Below are positions 1 to 5,555 of a stretch of 6,710 nucleotides of DNA, piece by piece. Every line of letters begins with the position of its first letter. Position 1 is the first letter of the stretch. Source of the stretch: Sulfuricella sp. (GTDB taxonomy: Bacteria; Pseudomonadota; Gammaproteobacteria; Burkholderiales; Sulfuricellaceae); assembly GCA_030696235.1 (NCBI GenBank), contig JAUYSN010000074.1, forward strand, positions 1 through 6,710. The letters run 5' to 3'. Under the pieces are notes generated by a model. That model did no database searches. It was not told the origin of the DNA and was given only the letters and a program-made list of their open reading frames with translations. The translations under genes were made by a program, and so were the position numbers.

Positions 1-45
1 CCCTACGGCGTCTATCAGCACCTGATGGACTACCTGTGGCCGCCG

Positions 46-189
46 TCAGGCCTCTATTTCGTTCCGGCTCCCGCACCACACATACATGCGGGTTTCCGCT
101 GCCTCGCAGGACTTCTCCCGCACAACGATGCTCAACTTCCGTCCAGGCGTGCGTGGGCGCGTCGAGCGCTTACGATACATCAGCGCCAT
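46..189 (-). CDS. Possible 47-aa ORF downstream of the antitoxin, unrecognised
   Basis: An ATG at 189-187 overlaps the antitoxin TGA by one base (TGATG), and the frame runs 47 codons to a TGA at 48-46. The product would be very basic at its N-terminus (many Arg/Lys in residues 6-18) with a mixed C-terminal part containing two Cys and two Trp-rich or Arg-rich patches. I do not recognise it. There is no Shine-Dalgarno sequence, so any translation would rely on coupling to the antitoxin. After the stop the same frame stays open to the window edge, and the opposite strand is also open here, so openness alone proves little. It may equally be a chance frame across a structured non-coding or mobile-element segment. 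I lean slightly against it being a real gene. Confidence 0.25.
   Translation of the reverse strand: MALMYRKRSTRPRTPGRKLSIVVREKSCEAAETRMYVWCGSRNEIEA
68..123. repeat. Direct repeat CTCCCGCAC x2 around a shared complement
   Basis: CTCCCGCAC occurs at 68-76 and again at 115-123. Between them TGCGGG (87-92) can pair with CCCGCA of either copy (70-75 or 117-122), giving two mutually exclusive hairpins. A further short stem GCGG/CCGC sits at 88-98. This is visible directly in the bases. What it does is unknown: it could be an RNA element, a remnant of a mobile element or intron, or chance in GC-rich DNA. I see no group II intron domain V-like hairpin here. Confidence 0.3.
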
Positions 190-542
190 CAGGCGGCTTT
201 TTTGAGATCGACCTTGATATCTATTTCATCGAACGGCGCAATAAGCTTTCCGTTGTCGCGTTCAAGCAGTCCCAGCCCTTCCAGCGCTTTAACATCGGTA
301 TAGACATTCTTGTAGTTCCGTCCAATCTCCTTGGCTAGTTGGTGCATGTTGAGACCTTCGTGCTGCGCGACGTAGCGCAATAGTTCCAGCCGCTTGTCGG
401 TAATGGCGGCAAACAATTCAGAAGGGGAACCAAAACCGATGGACGGAGTAATGCTCTCGCCCCGTTCGGCCTTCTGCCAAATGGCAGCAAAGTCTCGAAC
501 TGCTTGCTCCGGCGTAGTAATGATAATTTCTACCTTATTCAT
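189..542 (-). CDS. tumA: TumA-type antitoxin, winged-helix DNA-binding protein
   Basis: A 117-aa protein predicted to neutralise the adjacent TumE-type toxin and to repress their shared promoter. Residues about 45-100 form a MarR/HVO_A0114-like winged helix: a helix with LELLRYVAQHEG, then a helix-turn-helix LAKEIGRNYKNVYTDVKALE (69-88), then the turn GLLERDNGKLIAPFDEI of the wing. The N-terminal 40 residues probably form the toxin-facing or dimer part. The start was set at ATG 542-540, not the in-frame GTG at 551: it has GGAGG 8 nt upstream and overlaps the toxin stop as ATGA, while GTG 551 sits on that ribosome site. The family (toxin DUF6516/TumE plus HTH partner) is known to be paired like this. 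The role as antitoxin is inferred from pairing and domain; the symbol is a family name. Confidence 0.85.
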   Translation of the reverse strand: MNKVEIIITTPEQAVRDFAAIWQKAERGESITPSIGFGSPSELFAAITDKRLELLRYVAQHEGLNMHQLAKEIGRNYKNVYTDVKALEGLGLLERDNGKLIAPFDEIDIKVDLKKAA

Positions 543-832
543 TCTTCCCACCTCCAGCCCGCCAAGCGGGCGCAGTCATTCTTAAAATCCTCGATCAGCT
601 CAGGCAGGCTCACAAAAAGATAAACATCTTCTTTCTCGCCATAGTGCCGGTGGTCACCCTTGCCGGTCTCATTGTCGTACCGAACAACACACTTACCCAA
701 GTGGCCGCAGTAGAGGCGGTATTTGAGGCCATGCGGCCTATCTGAAGTAACTTTGGGTAATGCCCATACAACCATCTCAATATGAATGTCGCCCTGCTTT
801 AATATCCGGCGAAAAAGTTGGGCCGCTTTCAT
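539..832 (-). CDS. tumE: TumE-type toxin (DUF6516 family)
   Basis: A 97-aa protein of the TumE/DUF6516 toxin family, normally encoded beside an HTH antitoxin. The family hallmark is a compact block, residues 37-65: KYRLYCGHLG, then VVRYDNETGKGDHRHYG with a conserved Asp-Asn and the His-x-His-Tyr cluster. It is followed by a strand DVYLFVS and a terminal helix with DF (82-83). The length is normal for the family. The molecular target is not something I can read from the sequence; the HxHY cluster is compatible with a nuclease-like active site, but that is speculation. It is the first gene of the TA operon, overlapping the antitoxin by 4 bp. There is no Shine-Dalgarno before ATG 832, and the candidate -10 lies only 8 nt upstream, so the mRNA may be nearly leaderless. 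No frameshift or truncation is visible. Confidence 0.85.
   Translation of the reverse strand: MKAAQLFRRILKQGDIHIEMVVWALPKVTSDRPHGLKYRLYCGHLGKCVVRYDNETGKGDHRHYGEKEDVYLFVSLPELIEDFKNDCARLAGWRWEE
551..555 (-). promoter_or_regulatory. Ribosome binding site of the antitoxin gene
   Basis: A perfect GGAGG lies inside the last codons of the toxin gene, 8 nt before ATG 542. It fixes the antitoxin start and suggests that the antitoxin is translated efficiently from the bicistronic mRNA, whereas the toxin gene has no such site. Confidence 0.75.
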
Positions 833-840
833 TGTGGTTC

Positions 841-869
841 AATATACCATAATTTGCAGGGTTTTGTGA
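841..869 (-). promoter_or_regulatory. Candidate promoter of the toxin-antitoxin operon
   Basis: On the minus strand the -10 TATATT (846-841) is preceded by TGG, making an extended -10 (TGnTATATT). A 17-nt spacer leads to a poor -35 TCACAA (869-864). The -10 ends 8 nt before the toxin ATG, so transcription would start within one or two bases of the start codon. Confidence 0.5.
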
Positions 870-881
870 CCGGTGATCACA
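865..881. promoter_or_regulatory. Palindrome TGTGA-N7-TCACA, candidate TA operator
   Basis: A perfect 5-bp inverted repeat with a 7-bp centre lies 33-49 bp upstream of the toxin ATG and covers most of the putative -35. The centre holds a second GTGA, so GTGA appears twice, each followed by material pairing with TCAC. This position is typical of an autoregulatory operator bound by the winged-helix antitoxin. The assignment to that protein is inferred. Confidence 0.45.
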
Positions 882-898
882 GCCACTTCCACACATAC

Positions 899-922
899 AA
901 AGGGCAGCCTCGGCTGCCCTTT
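899..922 (-). terminator. Intrinsic terminator of the panC-panD unit
   Basis: AAAGGGCAGC (899-908) and GCTGCCCTTT (913-922) form a perfect 10-bp stem around a 4-nt loop, 21 bp after the panD stop. In the minus direction the stem ends in CCCTTTG followed by TATGTG, a short, imperfect U tract. The A run on the other side is equally short, so it could also work on plus-strand transcripts. It separates the pan genes from the TA promoter. Confidence 0.75.
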
Positions 923-943
923 CGTATTTCTGCCCGGCACCGG

Positions 944-1324
944 TTATGCCGCCTGCACCGGAATCTGCCGCCGCTTGTCGACGATGCGGTTGTTCGCATC
1001 CACATACACCAGCTCGGGCTGGAATTTCTGCAATTCCAGCTCGTTGTACATGGCATAGGTGGCAATGATGACGAGGTCGCCGGGATTCGCCTTGTGAGCC
1101 GCTGCGCCGTTCACGGAAATAATGCCCGAACCGCGCTGCGCCTTGATGGCATAAGTGGTGAAACGCTCGCCATTGCTCACGTTGTAGATGTCGATCTGCT
1201 GGTATTCGCGGATGTCCGCGGCTTCCAGCAGGGTCTCGTCGATCGCGCACGAACCTTCGTAGTGCAGCTCGGAATGCGTGACGGTGACACGGTGCAGCTT
1301 GGATTTGAGCATCAATCTCTGCAT
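944..1324 (-). CDS. panD: Aspartate 1-decarboxylase PanD (proenzyme)
   Basis: Converts L-aspartate to beta-alanine and CO2 in the cytoplasm, the beta-alanine branch of pantothenate and CoA synthesis. It is a pyruvoyl enzyme made as an inactive chain that cleaves itself between Gly24 and Ser25, Ser25 becoming the pyruvoyl group; both residues are present in HYEGSCAID (21-29). Lys9, Arg54 and Tyr58, the substrate-binding and proton-donor residues in the E. coli enzyme, are all conserved in register. At 126 aa the length equals the standard bacterial PanD. The start at ATG 1324 puts Gly-Ser at 24/25 and has GGAG (1335-1332) 7 nt upstream; a longer in-frame extension to 1390 would run into panC and has no homology value. 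It follows panC by 38 bp and is closed by a terminator. Confidence 0.97.
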   Translation of the reverse strand: MQRLMLKSKLHRVTVTHSELHYEGSCAIDETLLEAADIREYQQIDIYNVSNGERFTTYAIKAQRGSGIISVNGAAAHKANPGDLVIIATYAMYNELELQKFQPELVYVDANNRIVDKRRQIPVQAA

Positions 1325-1331
1325 TGGCTCA

Positions 1332-1335
1332 CTCC
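1332..1335 (-). promoter_or_regulatory. Ribosome binding site of panD
   Basis: GGAG 7 nt before ATG 1324. It decides the panD start against the upstream in-frame ATG codons at 1363 and 1390. Confidence 0.6.
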
Positions 1336-1362
1336 GCAATCGGGGAAACAAAAGGAAAGGCA

Positions 1363-2208
1363 TTATAAGCCTTTGTCCGCGCTGAAACAAACTTCAACAT
1401 TGTCGATCAGCCGGGTCTTGCCCAGCCACGCTGCCGCCAGCACCACCAGGCCGGCAACGCCGGGCGCCGCCGGGAGCAGCGTGGCGGCATTGCGCACCGA
1501 AACATAATCCACCCGCCAGCCATGGTTTTCCAGATCGGCAACGGCGGCGCGCTCCAGCGCGGCAACATCGCGGCCACCCGCAACAATAGACTCGCTGATC
1601 TGCACAAGGTTCCGGTACAGGCGCACCGCCTCGGCACGCTCCGCTGCGCTGAGATAGCCGTTGCGCGAACTCAGCGCCAGGCCGTCCTCGGCGCGCAGGG
1701 TTTCCCCCGCCACGATCTCCAGCGGCAGGTTGAGCTGGCGCACCATGGTGCGGATCACCTGCATCTGCTGGTAATCCTTCTTGCCGAACACCGCCACCTG
1801 CGGCCGGACGATGTTGAACAACTTCAGCACCACCGTCGCCACGCCGCGGAAGTGGCCGGGGCGGAAGGCGCCGCACAACTCGCTGGCGACCGGCGGCGGC
1901 TCGACGAACACCTGCTGGGGTTCGGGATAAAGCGCTTCCACCGTCGGCGCGAACACCACTTCCGCCAGCCCCTCCAGTTTTGCGCAGTCTTGCTCGAAAG
2001 TGCACGGGTATTTGGCGAAATCCTCGTTCGGCCCGAACTGCAGGGGATTGACGAAAATGCTCACGACCACGCACCGGCCGTGCTCGCGCGCCTGCCGGAC
2101 CAATGCCAGATGGCCCTGGTGCAGGTTGCCCATGGTGGGGACGAAGGCAACGGAGGGCTCCGCCTTCAGGCGGTCGCGGAGTTGCTGAATAGTGGAAATG
2201 ATCTGCAT
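1363..2208 (-). CDS. panC: Pantothenate synthetase PanC (pantoate-beta-alanine ligase)
   Basis: Joins pantoate and beta-alanine with ATP through a pantoyl-adenylate intermediate, the last step of pantothenate synthesis, in the cytoplasm. Landmarks of the nucleotidyltransferase fold occur in order: [11 protein letters not shown] (24-34) with the HIGH-like His pair, FVNPLQF (52-58), [10 protein letters not shown] (118-127), GKKDYQQ (142-148) and the KMSKS-like LSSRN (179-183). The length of 281 aa is normal and no key residue is missing. The start is ambiguous: ATG 2208 gives the usual MQII-TI-LR N-terminus, while ATG 2229 adds seven residues; neither has a good Shine-Dalgarno. I chose 2208 on homology. 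The next gene, panD, supplies its beta-alanine; panB is not in the window. Confidence 0.96.
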   Translation of the reverse strand: MQIISTIQQLRDRLKAEPSVAFVPTMGNLHQGHLALVRQAREHGRCVVVSIFVNPLQFGPNEDFAKYPCTFEQDCAKLEGLAEVVFAPTVEALYPEPQQVFVEPPPVASELCGAFRPGHFRGVATVVLKLFNIVRPQVAVFGKKDYQQMQVIRTMVRQLNLPLEIVAGETLRAEDGLALSSRNGYLSAAERAEAVRLYRNLVQISESIVAGGRDVAALERAAVADLENHGWRVDYVSVRNAATLLPAAPGVAGLVVLAAAWLGKTRLIDNVEVCFSADKGL

Positions 2209-2233
2209 ACTTGAAAAGTCAAAAAGCATTCAC

Positions 2234-2264
2234 CGCAAGGAAACCGAAGGATCGCAAAGGAAAG
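2234..2264. repeat. Short imperfect tandem repeat CGCAAGGAAA in the panC leader
   Basis: Three back-to-back purine-rich units begin with CG: CGCAAGGAAAC, CGAAGGAT and CGCAAAGGAAAG, followed by a CGAG. In the panC transcript this is a pyrimidine-rich run. The pattern resembles small CGCAAAGG-type dispersed repeats that I recall from intergenic DNA of several proteobacteria, but I cannot check that here. It lies in the region between promoter candidate and panC start. Confidence 0.45.
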
Positions 2265-2269
2265 CGAGT

Positions 2270-2299
2270 TTTCTACCACTGAACACAGGCAGTGGACAA
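2270..2299 (-). promoter_or_regulatory. Weak promoter candidate for panC-panD with inverted repeat
   Basis: TTGTCC (2299-2294) and TAGAAA (2275-2270) stand 18 nt apart on the minus strand, each matching 4 of 6 consensus bases. The spacer holds an inverted repeat, CCACTG/CAGTGG (2276-2281 and 2290-2295) with an 8-nt loop. That repeat has no U tract after it, so it is not a good terminator for the upstream barrel gene; it may be an operator or a weak attenuating hairpin. The rest of the spacer 2209-2330 shows no gene. Confidence 0.25.
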
Positions 2300-2330
2300 G
2301 GCCCCAGGCTCTTTCCCACCCGCAGCCGCA

Positions 2331-3557
2331 TCATGGCAAGAATATCTTGAGTCCGATCGTAAAGCTACGGGAGAATAGCGCGGAAAATTCCTGCCGCGCC
2401 CCGCCCAAAGGCAACACACCCAACACAAACGCGGCCACTCGACGATTTAGGGCAACTTCGTCGTAACCCGCCACCTCACTACCGCCATCGGTGAAATTGT
2501 GCGTCAGCATCAGCCTCCAGTAGCCGCCGTCTTCCATCATATTGCTTTGCCACACCAGATGCAGGTAGTGGCGTCCCAGCAGGGGCGGCGCAGCCCCCAA
2601 GGCAAGGCCGGCCACCTCCGGGGTAACGGCATTCGCGGCGCGGGCGAAGTAGGCCCGCTCTTCCGGCGCGGTGAAGCCATGGCCGTGGTAGAGATACTCG
2701 GTGTAGAACGAACGACCGCTCTCGAAGGTGTACGCGGCACCAGCCAGCACATTGGTCCGGCGGGGCGATTCGGTCGCCACCGTGAAAGGCTGCTCGGCAT
2801 CGGCGGGGGATTGCAGAGCGCGGGCGCGGGTCGAAGACCCTACCTCGGCGTAGAGCAGCAGGGCATCGCTCACTGTCACTTGTCCATGCGCGCCGAGAAA
2901 AGGGAGGCGGCCCGGCGCTTGCGCCAAGGCCAGTCCCGTCGCCCACTCCTCGCCGCGTCGATCGAGCTTCAGCAGCCAGCTGTTGCGCCACGGGTCGGGG
3001 TCGGGCGCCATGTGGCCGGAGCCGGTGACGCGGGCGAGATGCAGGGCCGTTTGCCGGTCCGGCGTCCAGCTGACCTTGACGACATCGATGCCGGAAAGCT
3101 CGCGCATCGGGTTGCTGCGCCCGCTGTCGAAATAGAACGGACTGGCCGGGGAGCGGAACTGCGCCGGCCCCCAGTTGAGCAGGTCACGCCCGGCGGCAAG
3201 ACCCCAGTGCTCGCCGGCGCTGAGCCGCAGTTGCCACTGGCTGAGATAGCCCTCGTATCTCGTTTCGTCGCCGACCGCGCTGTGCGCCTGCTGCTCCAGC
3301 ACGATGGGGCGGAGTGTCAGCCGCAGGCCGTCGCTTTCGGCCTTGACGTTAAACCGCCCCTCCAGGGTGGCACTGCGCTGCGACAGGCGCGCCACACGGT
3401 TGCCGGGGTTGAGCACGCTTCCCGCCCGCAGCGTGTTGCTGTCCAGGTAGCCATAGACCGCGCCGTCCCAGCGGGTGAGTCGCACCCCGTCTTCCGCCGC
3501 AGTCGGCGCAACAAGGCCCAACAGGGCAGCCCCCAAGACGGCGGACCGCCAGCTCAC
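2331..3557 (-). CDS. Outer-membrane beta-barrel protein of the ABC/LolA-like operon
   Basis: A 408-aa exported protein. Residues 1-21 form a Sec signal peptide (hydrophobic AVLGAALLGLV, cleavage likely after PTAA). The rest is a succession of amphipathic strands with alternating polar and aromatic residues, no long hydrophobic helix, and a strand-like end (FTIGLKIFLP), as in outer-membrane barrels. A conspicuous block GRDLLNWGPAQFRSPASP (123-140) resembles the GRQ-WG-- motif of DUF1302-type and related porin-like barrels, but I cannot name the family. The GTG start at 3557 overlaps the stop of the upstream LolA-like gene as GTGA, so translation is probably coupled. Context suggests it is the outer-membrane acceptor or exit for what the ABC transporter and LolA-like carrier deliver. 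The C-terminal Pro instead of Phe is unusual for a BAM substrate. Confidence 0.75.
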   Translation of the reverse strand: MSWRSAVLGAALLGLVAPTAAEDGVRLTRWDGAVYGYLDSNTLRAGSVLNPGNRVARLSQRSATLEGRFNVKAESDGLRLTLRPIVLEQQAHSAVGDETRYEGYLSQWQLRLSAGEHWGLAAGRDLLNWGPAQFRSPASPFYFDSGRSNPMRELSGIDVVKVSWTPDRQTALHLARVTGSGHMAPDPDPWRNSWLLKLDRRGEEWATGLALAQAPGRLPFLGAHGQVTVSDALLLYAEVGSSTRARALQSPADAEQPFTVATESPRRTNVLAGAAYTFESGRSFYTEYLYHGHGFTAPEERAYFARAANAVTPEVAGLALGAAPPLLGRHYLHLVWQSNMMEDGGYWRLMLTHNFTDGGSEVAGYDEVALNRRVAAFVLGVLPLGGARQEFSALFSRSFTIGLKIFLP

Positions 3558-4285
3558 TGAATCTGGCCCAGATCGAATTCGGCGGGAGCAATCTTGCGGA
3601 CCTTGATCGAGCCGAAGGTCATCGTGGTCTCGGCATCCACCAGTGCATCGCGGATGACCATCTCGCTGACGAAGGGGGTGCGCACCCCCTCGAACGAGAT
3701 GCTGTTGTCGTACTTGAAGCGCGCGGTCTTGAGCAACTTGCCGGAGAGCGAGTAGAGCTCGGCCTTGACACCCACGCCGCGCCCCGCCGACACCCAGTAG
3801 CGCACACGGTCATAGGTGGCGCGCTTGTGGCGCGCGGTCAGTTGGAGCACATGGCAGGACTCGCCGTCCAACACCTCCTCACCCGCCAGCTGGGCATCGT
3901 AATCGCCGGCATAGTCGGTGGCGGCGATGTCGCCGTTGGCCGCTTCGCCGCTGAGGCGCTGGCGCGGCGAGATGGGGATGGGCTTGGCCAAGCCGGGCCG
4001 CGTCAGCCACATGTTGCGCCCCATCTGGAGCAGCTTCGACCCCTTGAAGCGGGCGGGCTCCAGCGTCTCCGCCACGCTCGCGTCGTCCACCGCGCGGACT
4101 TCCAGGCGCATTTCATCGGATACCTTCTGGCCGTCGCGGGAGACCAGACGGATTTCCCAGACGATGCCGGGCAGGCCGCCGCCGCGTGCCCGGTCGGCGT
4201 GCTTGAGGAGGGTTTGCGCATCGGGCGTGGCGAAGGCCGGCAGACTCGTCAATAGGGCAGCCAGGATCCACAACAGTTGCTTCAT
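3554..4285 (-). CDS. Periplasmic LolA-like lipoprotein-sorting-fold protein
   Basis: A 243-aa periplasmic protein of the 'outer membrane lipoprotein-sorting protein' family (LolA_like fold), the half-barrel that holds acyl chains. Residues 1-19 are a clear signal peptide with cleavage after AFA; there is no lipobox, so the protein should be soluble. Family marks: ARFKGSKLLQMGRNMWLTRPGL (78-99), PIPISPRQRLSGEA (102-115), a DYAGDYDAQL turn, ARHKRATYDRVRYWV (151-165) and the closing F-GVR-P----M (198-209). It is not LolA itself, which is shorter and differs in these blocks. The start was set at ATG 4285 (GGAGG 5 nt upstream, start of the signal peptide); longer starts back to 4318 would overlap the permease and bury the signal peptide. 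It sits 10 bp after the permease and overlaps the barrel gene. Role as carrier between them is inferred. Confidence 0.82.
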   Translation of the reverse strand: MKQLLWILAALLTSLPAFATPDAQTLLKHADRARGGGLPGIVWEIRLVSRDGQKVSDEMRLEVRAVDDASVAETLEPARFKGSKLLQMGRNMWLTRPGLAKPIPISPRQRLSGEAANGDIAATDYAGDYDAQLAGEEVLDGESCHVLQLTARHKRATYDRVRYWVSAGRGVGVKAELYSLSGKLLKTARFKYDNSISFEGVRTPFVSEMVIRDALVDAETTMTFGSIKVRKIAPAEFDLGQIQ

Positions 4286-4290
4286 CATCA

Positions 4291-4295
4291 CCTCC
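4291..4295 (-). promoter_or_regulatory. Ribosome binding site of the LolA-like gene
   Basis: GGAGG directly after the permease TGA stop. Its 5-nt distance favours ATG 4285 over the adjacent ATG 4288 (2 nt) and over all upstream starts. Confidence 0.7.
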
Positions 4296-5555
4296 TCACA
4301 CATGTCCCAATGCATCAATGATCGGTTGCCGGGCAGCGCGGCGGGCGGGCAAGAGCGCGGCCAGCGTCCCCACGACCCCCATCAGTACCAGCGTGAACAG
4401 GATACGCGCGGCATCCATGTCCACCAACAGCGGGATAGGGGTGGCGCTATTCGGCGGGGTATAGGAGATGCCCGCAACGTTGATGCCGTATCGCACGCCG
4501 AGCGTGACCAGCAAACCGACCAAGCAGCCCGCCAGGGTCAGCACCAGCGACTCGGTGGCAAACAGCCACACCACGCCGCTGCGCTTGAGGCCGATAGCCC
4601 GCAACGTGCCTATTTCGCGGGTGCGCTCAACCACCGTCATGCTCATCGAATTGGCGACGCTCATCACCACCACGGTCAGCACGATGCTGAAGATGAAGCC
4701 GAAGATCATGTCGAACATGTTGTGCACTTGGTGGTAGAAGGTCGATAGCTCCTGCCAGGTCTCGATTTCCAGGTCGAACCCGGCCGCGGCCAGTTTCGAG
4801 GTAAGGTGGGCGCGCAGCGGCTCGGTCGCCCGCACATCGTCGAGCAATAGCGTCAGGCGGTCCGCCTTGCCGTCGGCGTCGAGCAGCGATTGTGCAAGGG
4901 CCAGCGGCACGAAGGCGAACTTGTCATTGCTACCCGCGCTACCGGTATTGAAGGTGCCGCCTACCGCCACGTCCTGCGCATTGGCCTGGCCGCCGAGGGT
5001 GTTCACCAGCATCGCGGCCTGCCCGCCAACCGCCAAGTGCAGCAGCTCGGCCAGTCCGGCACTCAGTTCGACCACCTCTGGGCGCGCCGGGTCGAGTTGT
5101 TTGAGAAAACTGGAGTATGCGCCCGATTGCGCCTCCTCTACGGTGAGATAACCCTCCTGAAGGCGCTGCATGGCCTGCGGCTCGATGCCTTCGGCGATGA
5201 AGATGGTGCTCGCCCTGCCATTGCTGACCAGGCCATTGAAGGCAAGGCGCGGCGCAATGAGTTTGATGCGGGGTTCGTCCTTCAGGAGCGCGCGAATGCG
5301 GGCGATGTCGCCGGGAGTCAGCAGGTAGCGTTCCGGGTCAAGTTTCCCCTCCCTGTTCATGCCGCGCTTGCTCAGCGTCAGGTGGCCCAACAGCTCACTA
5401 TGGATGGATTGCCGTGACAGCCCGTCATAAACGTTGTGGGTATAACCCGCGAATAGCGCGATGGCGGCGAACCCCAGGGCAATGGCGATCAGAGTCACCA
5501 GCGAGCGGCGCCGATTGCGCACCAGCCCCCGCAGGGCGAGTTTCAGCGTATTCAT
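4296..5555 (-). CDS. ABC transporter permease, FtsX/MacB/LolE type
   Basis: Inner-membrane permease of 419 aa with the type VII (MacB/LolCDE) layout. TM1 lies at about 18-37 after an Arg-rich N-terminus, a large periplasmic domain spans about 40-278, then TM2 (281-303), TM3 (327-353) and TM4 (383-403). Cytoplasmic ERTREIGTLRAIG (310-322) is the conserved coupling region that contacts the ATPase, and the tail PARRAARQPIIDALGHV is the usual family end. Such transporters do not pump through the membrane but use ATP to move periplasmic or lipidic cargo. The start is ATG 5555, overlapping the ATPase stop as ATGA, with GAGG 7 nt upstream; GTG 5561 is less likely. The single permease gene implies a homodimer. 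The LolA-like neighbour supports a Lol-like extraction function; a macrolide or peptide export role is possible but no MacA-like adaptor is present. Confidence 0.93.
   Translation of the reverse strand: MNTLKLALRGLVRNRRRSLVTLIAIALGFAAIALFAGYTHNVYDGLSRQSIHSELLGHLTLSKRGMNREGKLDPERYLLTPGDIARIRALLKDEPRIKLIAPRLAFNGLVSNGRASTIFIAEGIEPQAMQRLQEGYLTVEEAQSGAYSSFLKQLDPARPEVVELSAGLAELLHLAVGGQAAMLVNTLGGQANAQDVAVGGTFNTGSAGSNDKFAFVPLALAQSLLDADGKADRLTLLLDDVRATEPLRAHLTSKLAAAGFDLEIETWQELSTFYHQVHNMFDMIFGFIFSIVLTVVVMSVANSMSMTVVERTREIGTLRAIGLKRSGVVWLFATESLVLTLAGCLVGLLVTLGVRYGINVAGISYTPPNSATPIPLLVDMDAARILFTLVLMGVVGTLAALLPARRAARQPIIDALGHV

Noticed and set aside
46..189. Group II intron 3' end
   Set aside because: Some short GCGG-AAAC-CCGC hairpin text is reminiscent, but I find no domain V-like hairpin with its AGC triad, no maturase frame and no intron boundary, so I do not call it.
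865..881. CRP/FNR-type site reading of the TGTGA...TCACA palindrome
   Set aside because: The centre is 7 bp rather than the 6 bp of the CRP consensus, and the location over the -35 fits a repressor operator better.
1522..2214. 230-codon plus-strand open frame opposite panC
   Set aside because: Fully explained as the complement of panC, whose active-site motifs are all intact.
2276..2295. Intrinsic terminator for the barrel gene
   Set aside because: The CCACTG/CAGTGG stem is only 6 bp, has an 8-nt loop and is followed by TAGAAAA rather than a U tract.
2499..3560. 353-codon open frame on the plus strand opposite the barrel gene
   Set aside because: It is antisense to a gene with a signal peptide, barrel pattern and coupled start. 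The frame is Arg/Gln/Gly-rich, typical of the complement of GC-rich coding DNA.
3918..4748. 276-codon plus-strand open frame across the permease/LolA-like junction
   Set aside because: Low-complexity His/Gln/Arg-rich product spanning two well-supported minus-strand genes; no ribosome site or homology signal.
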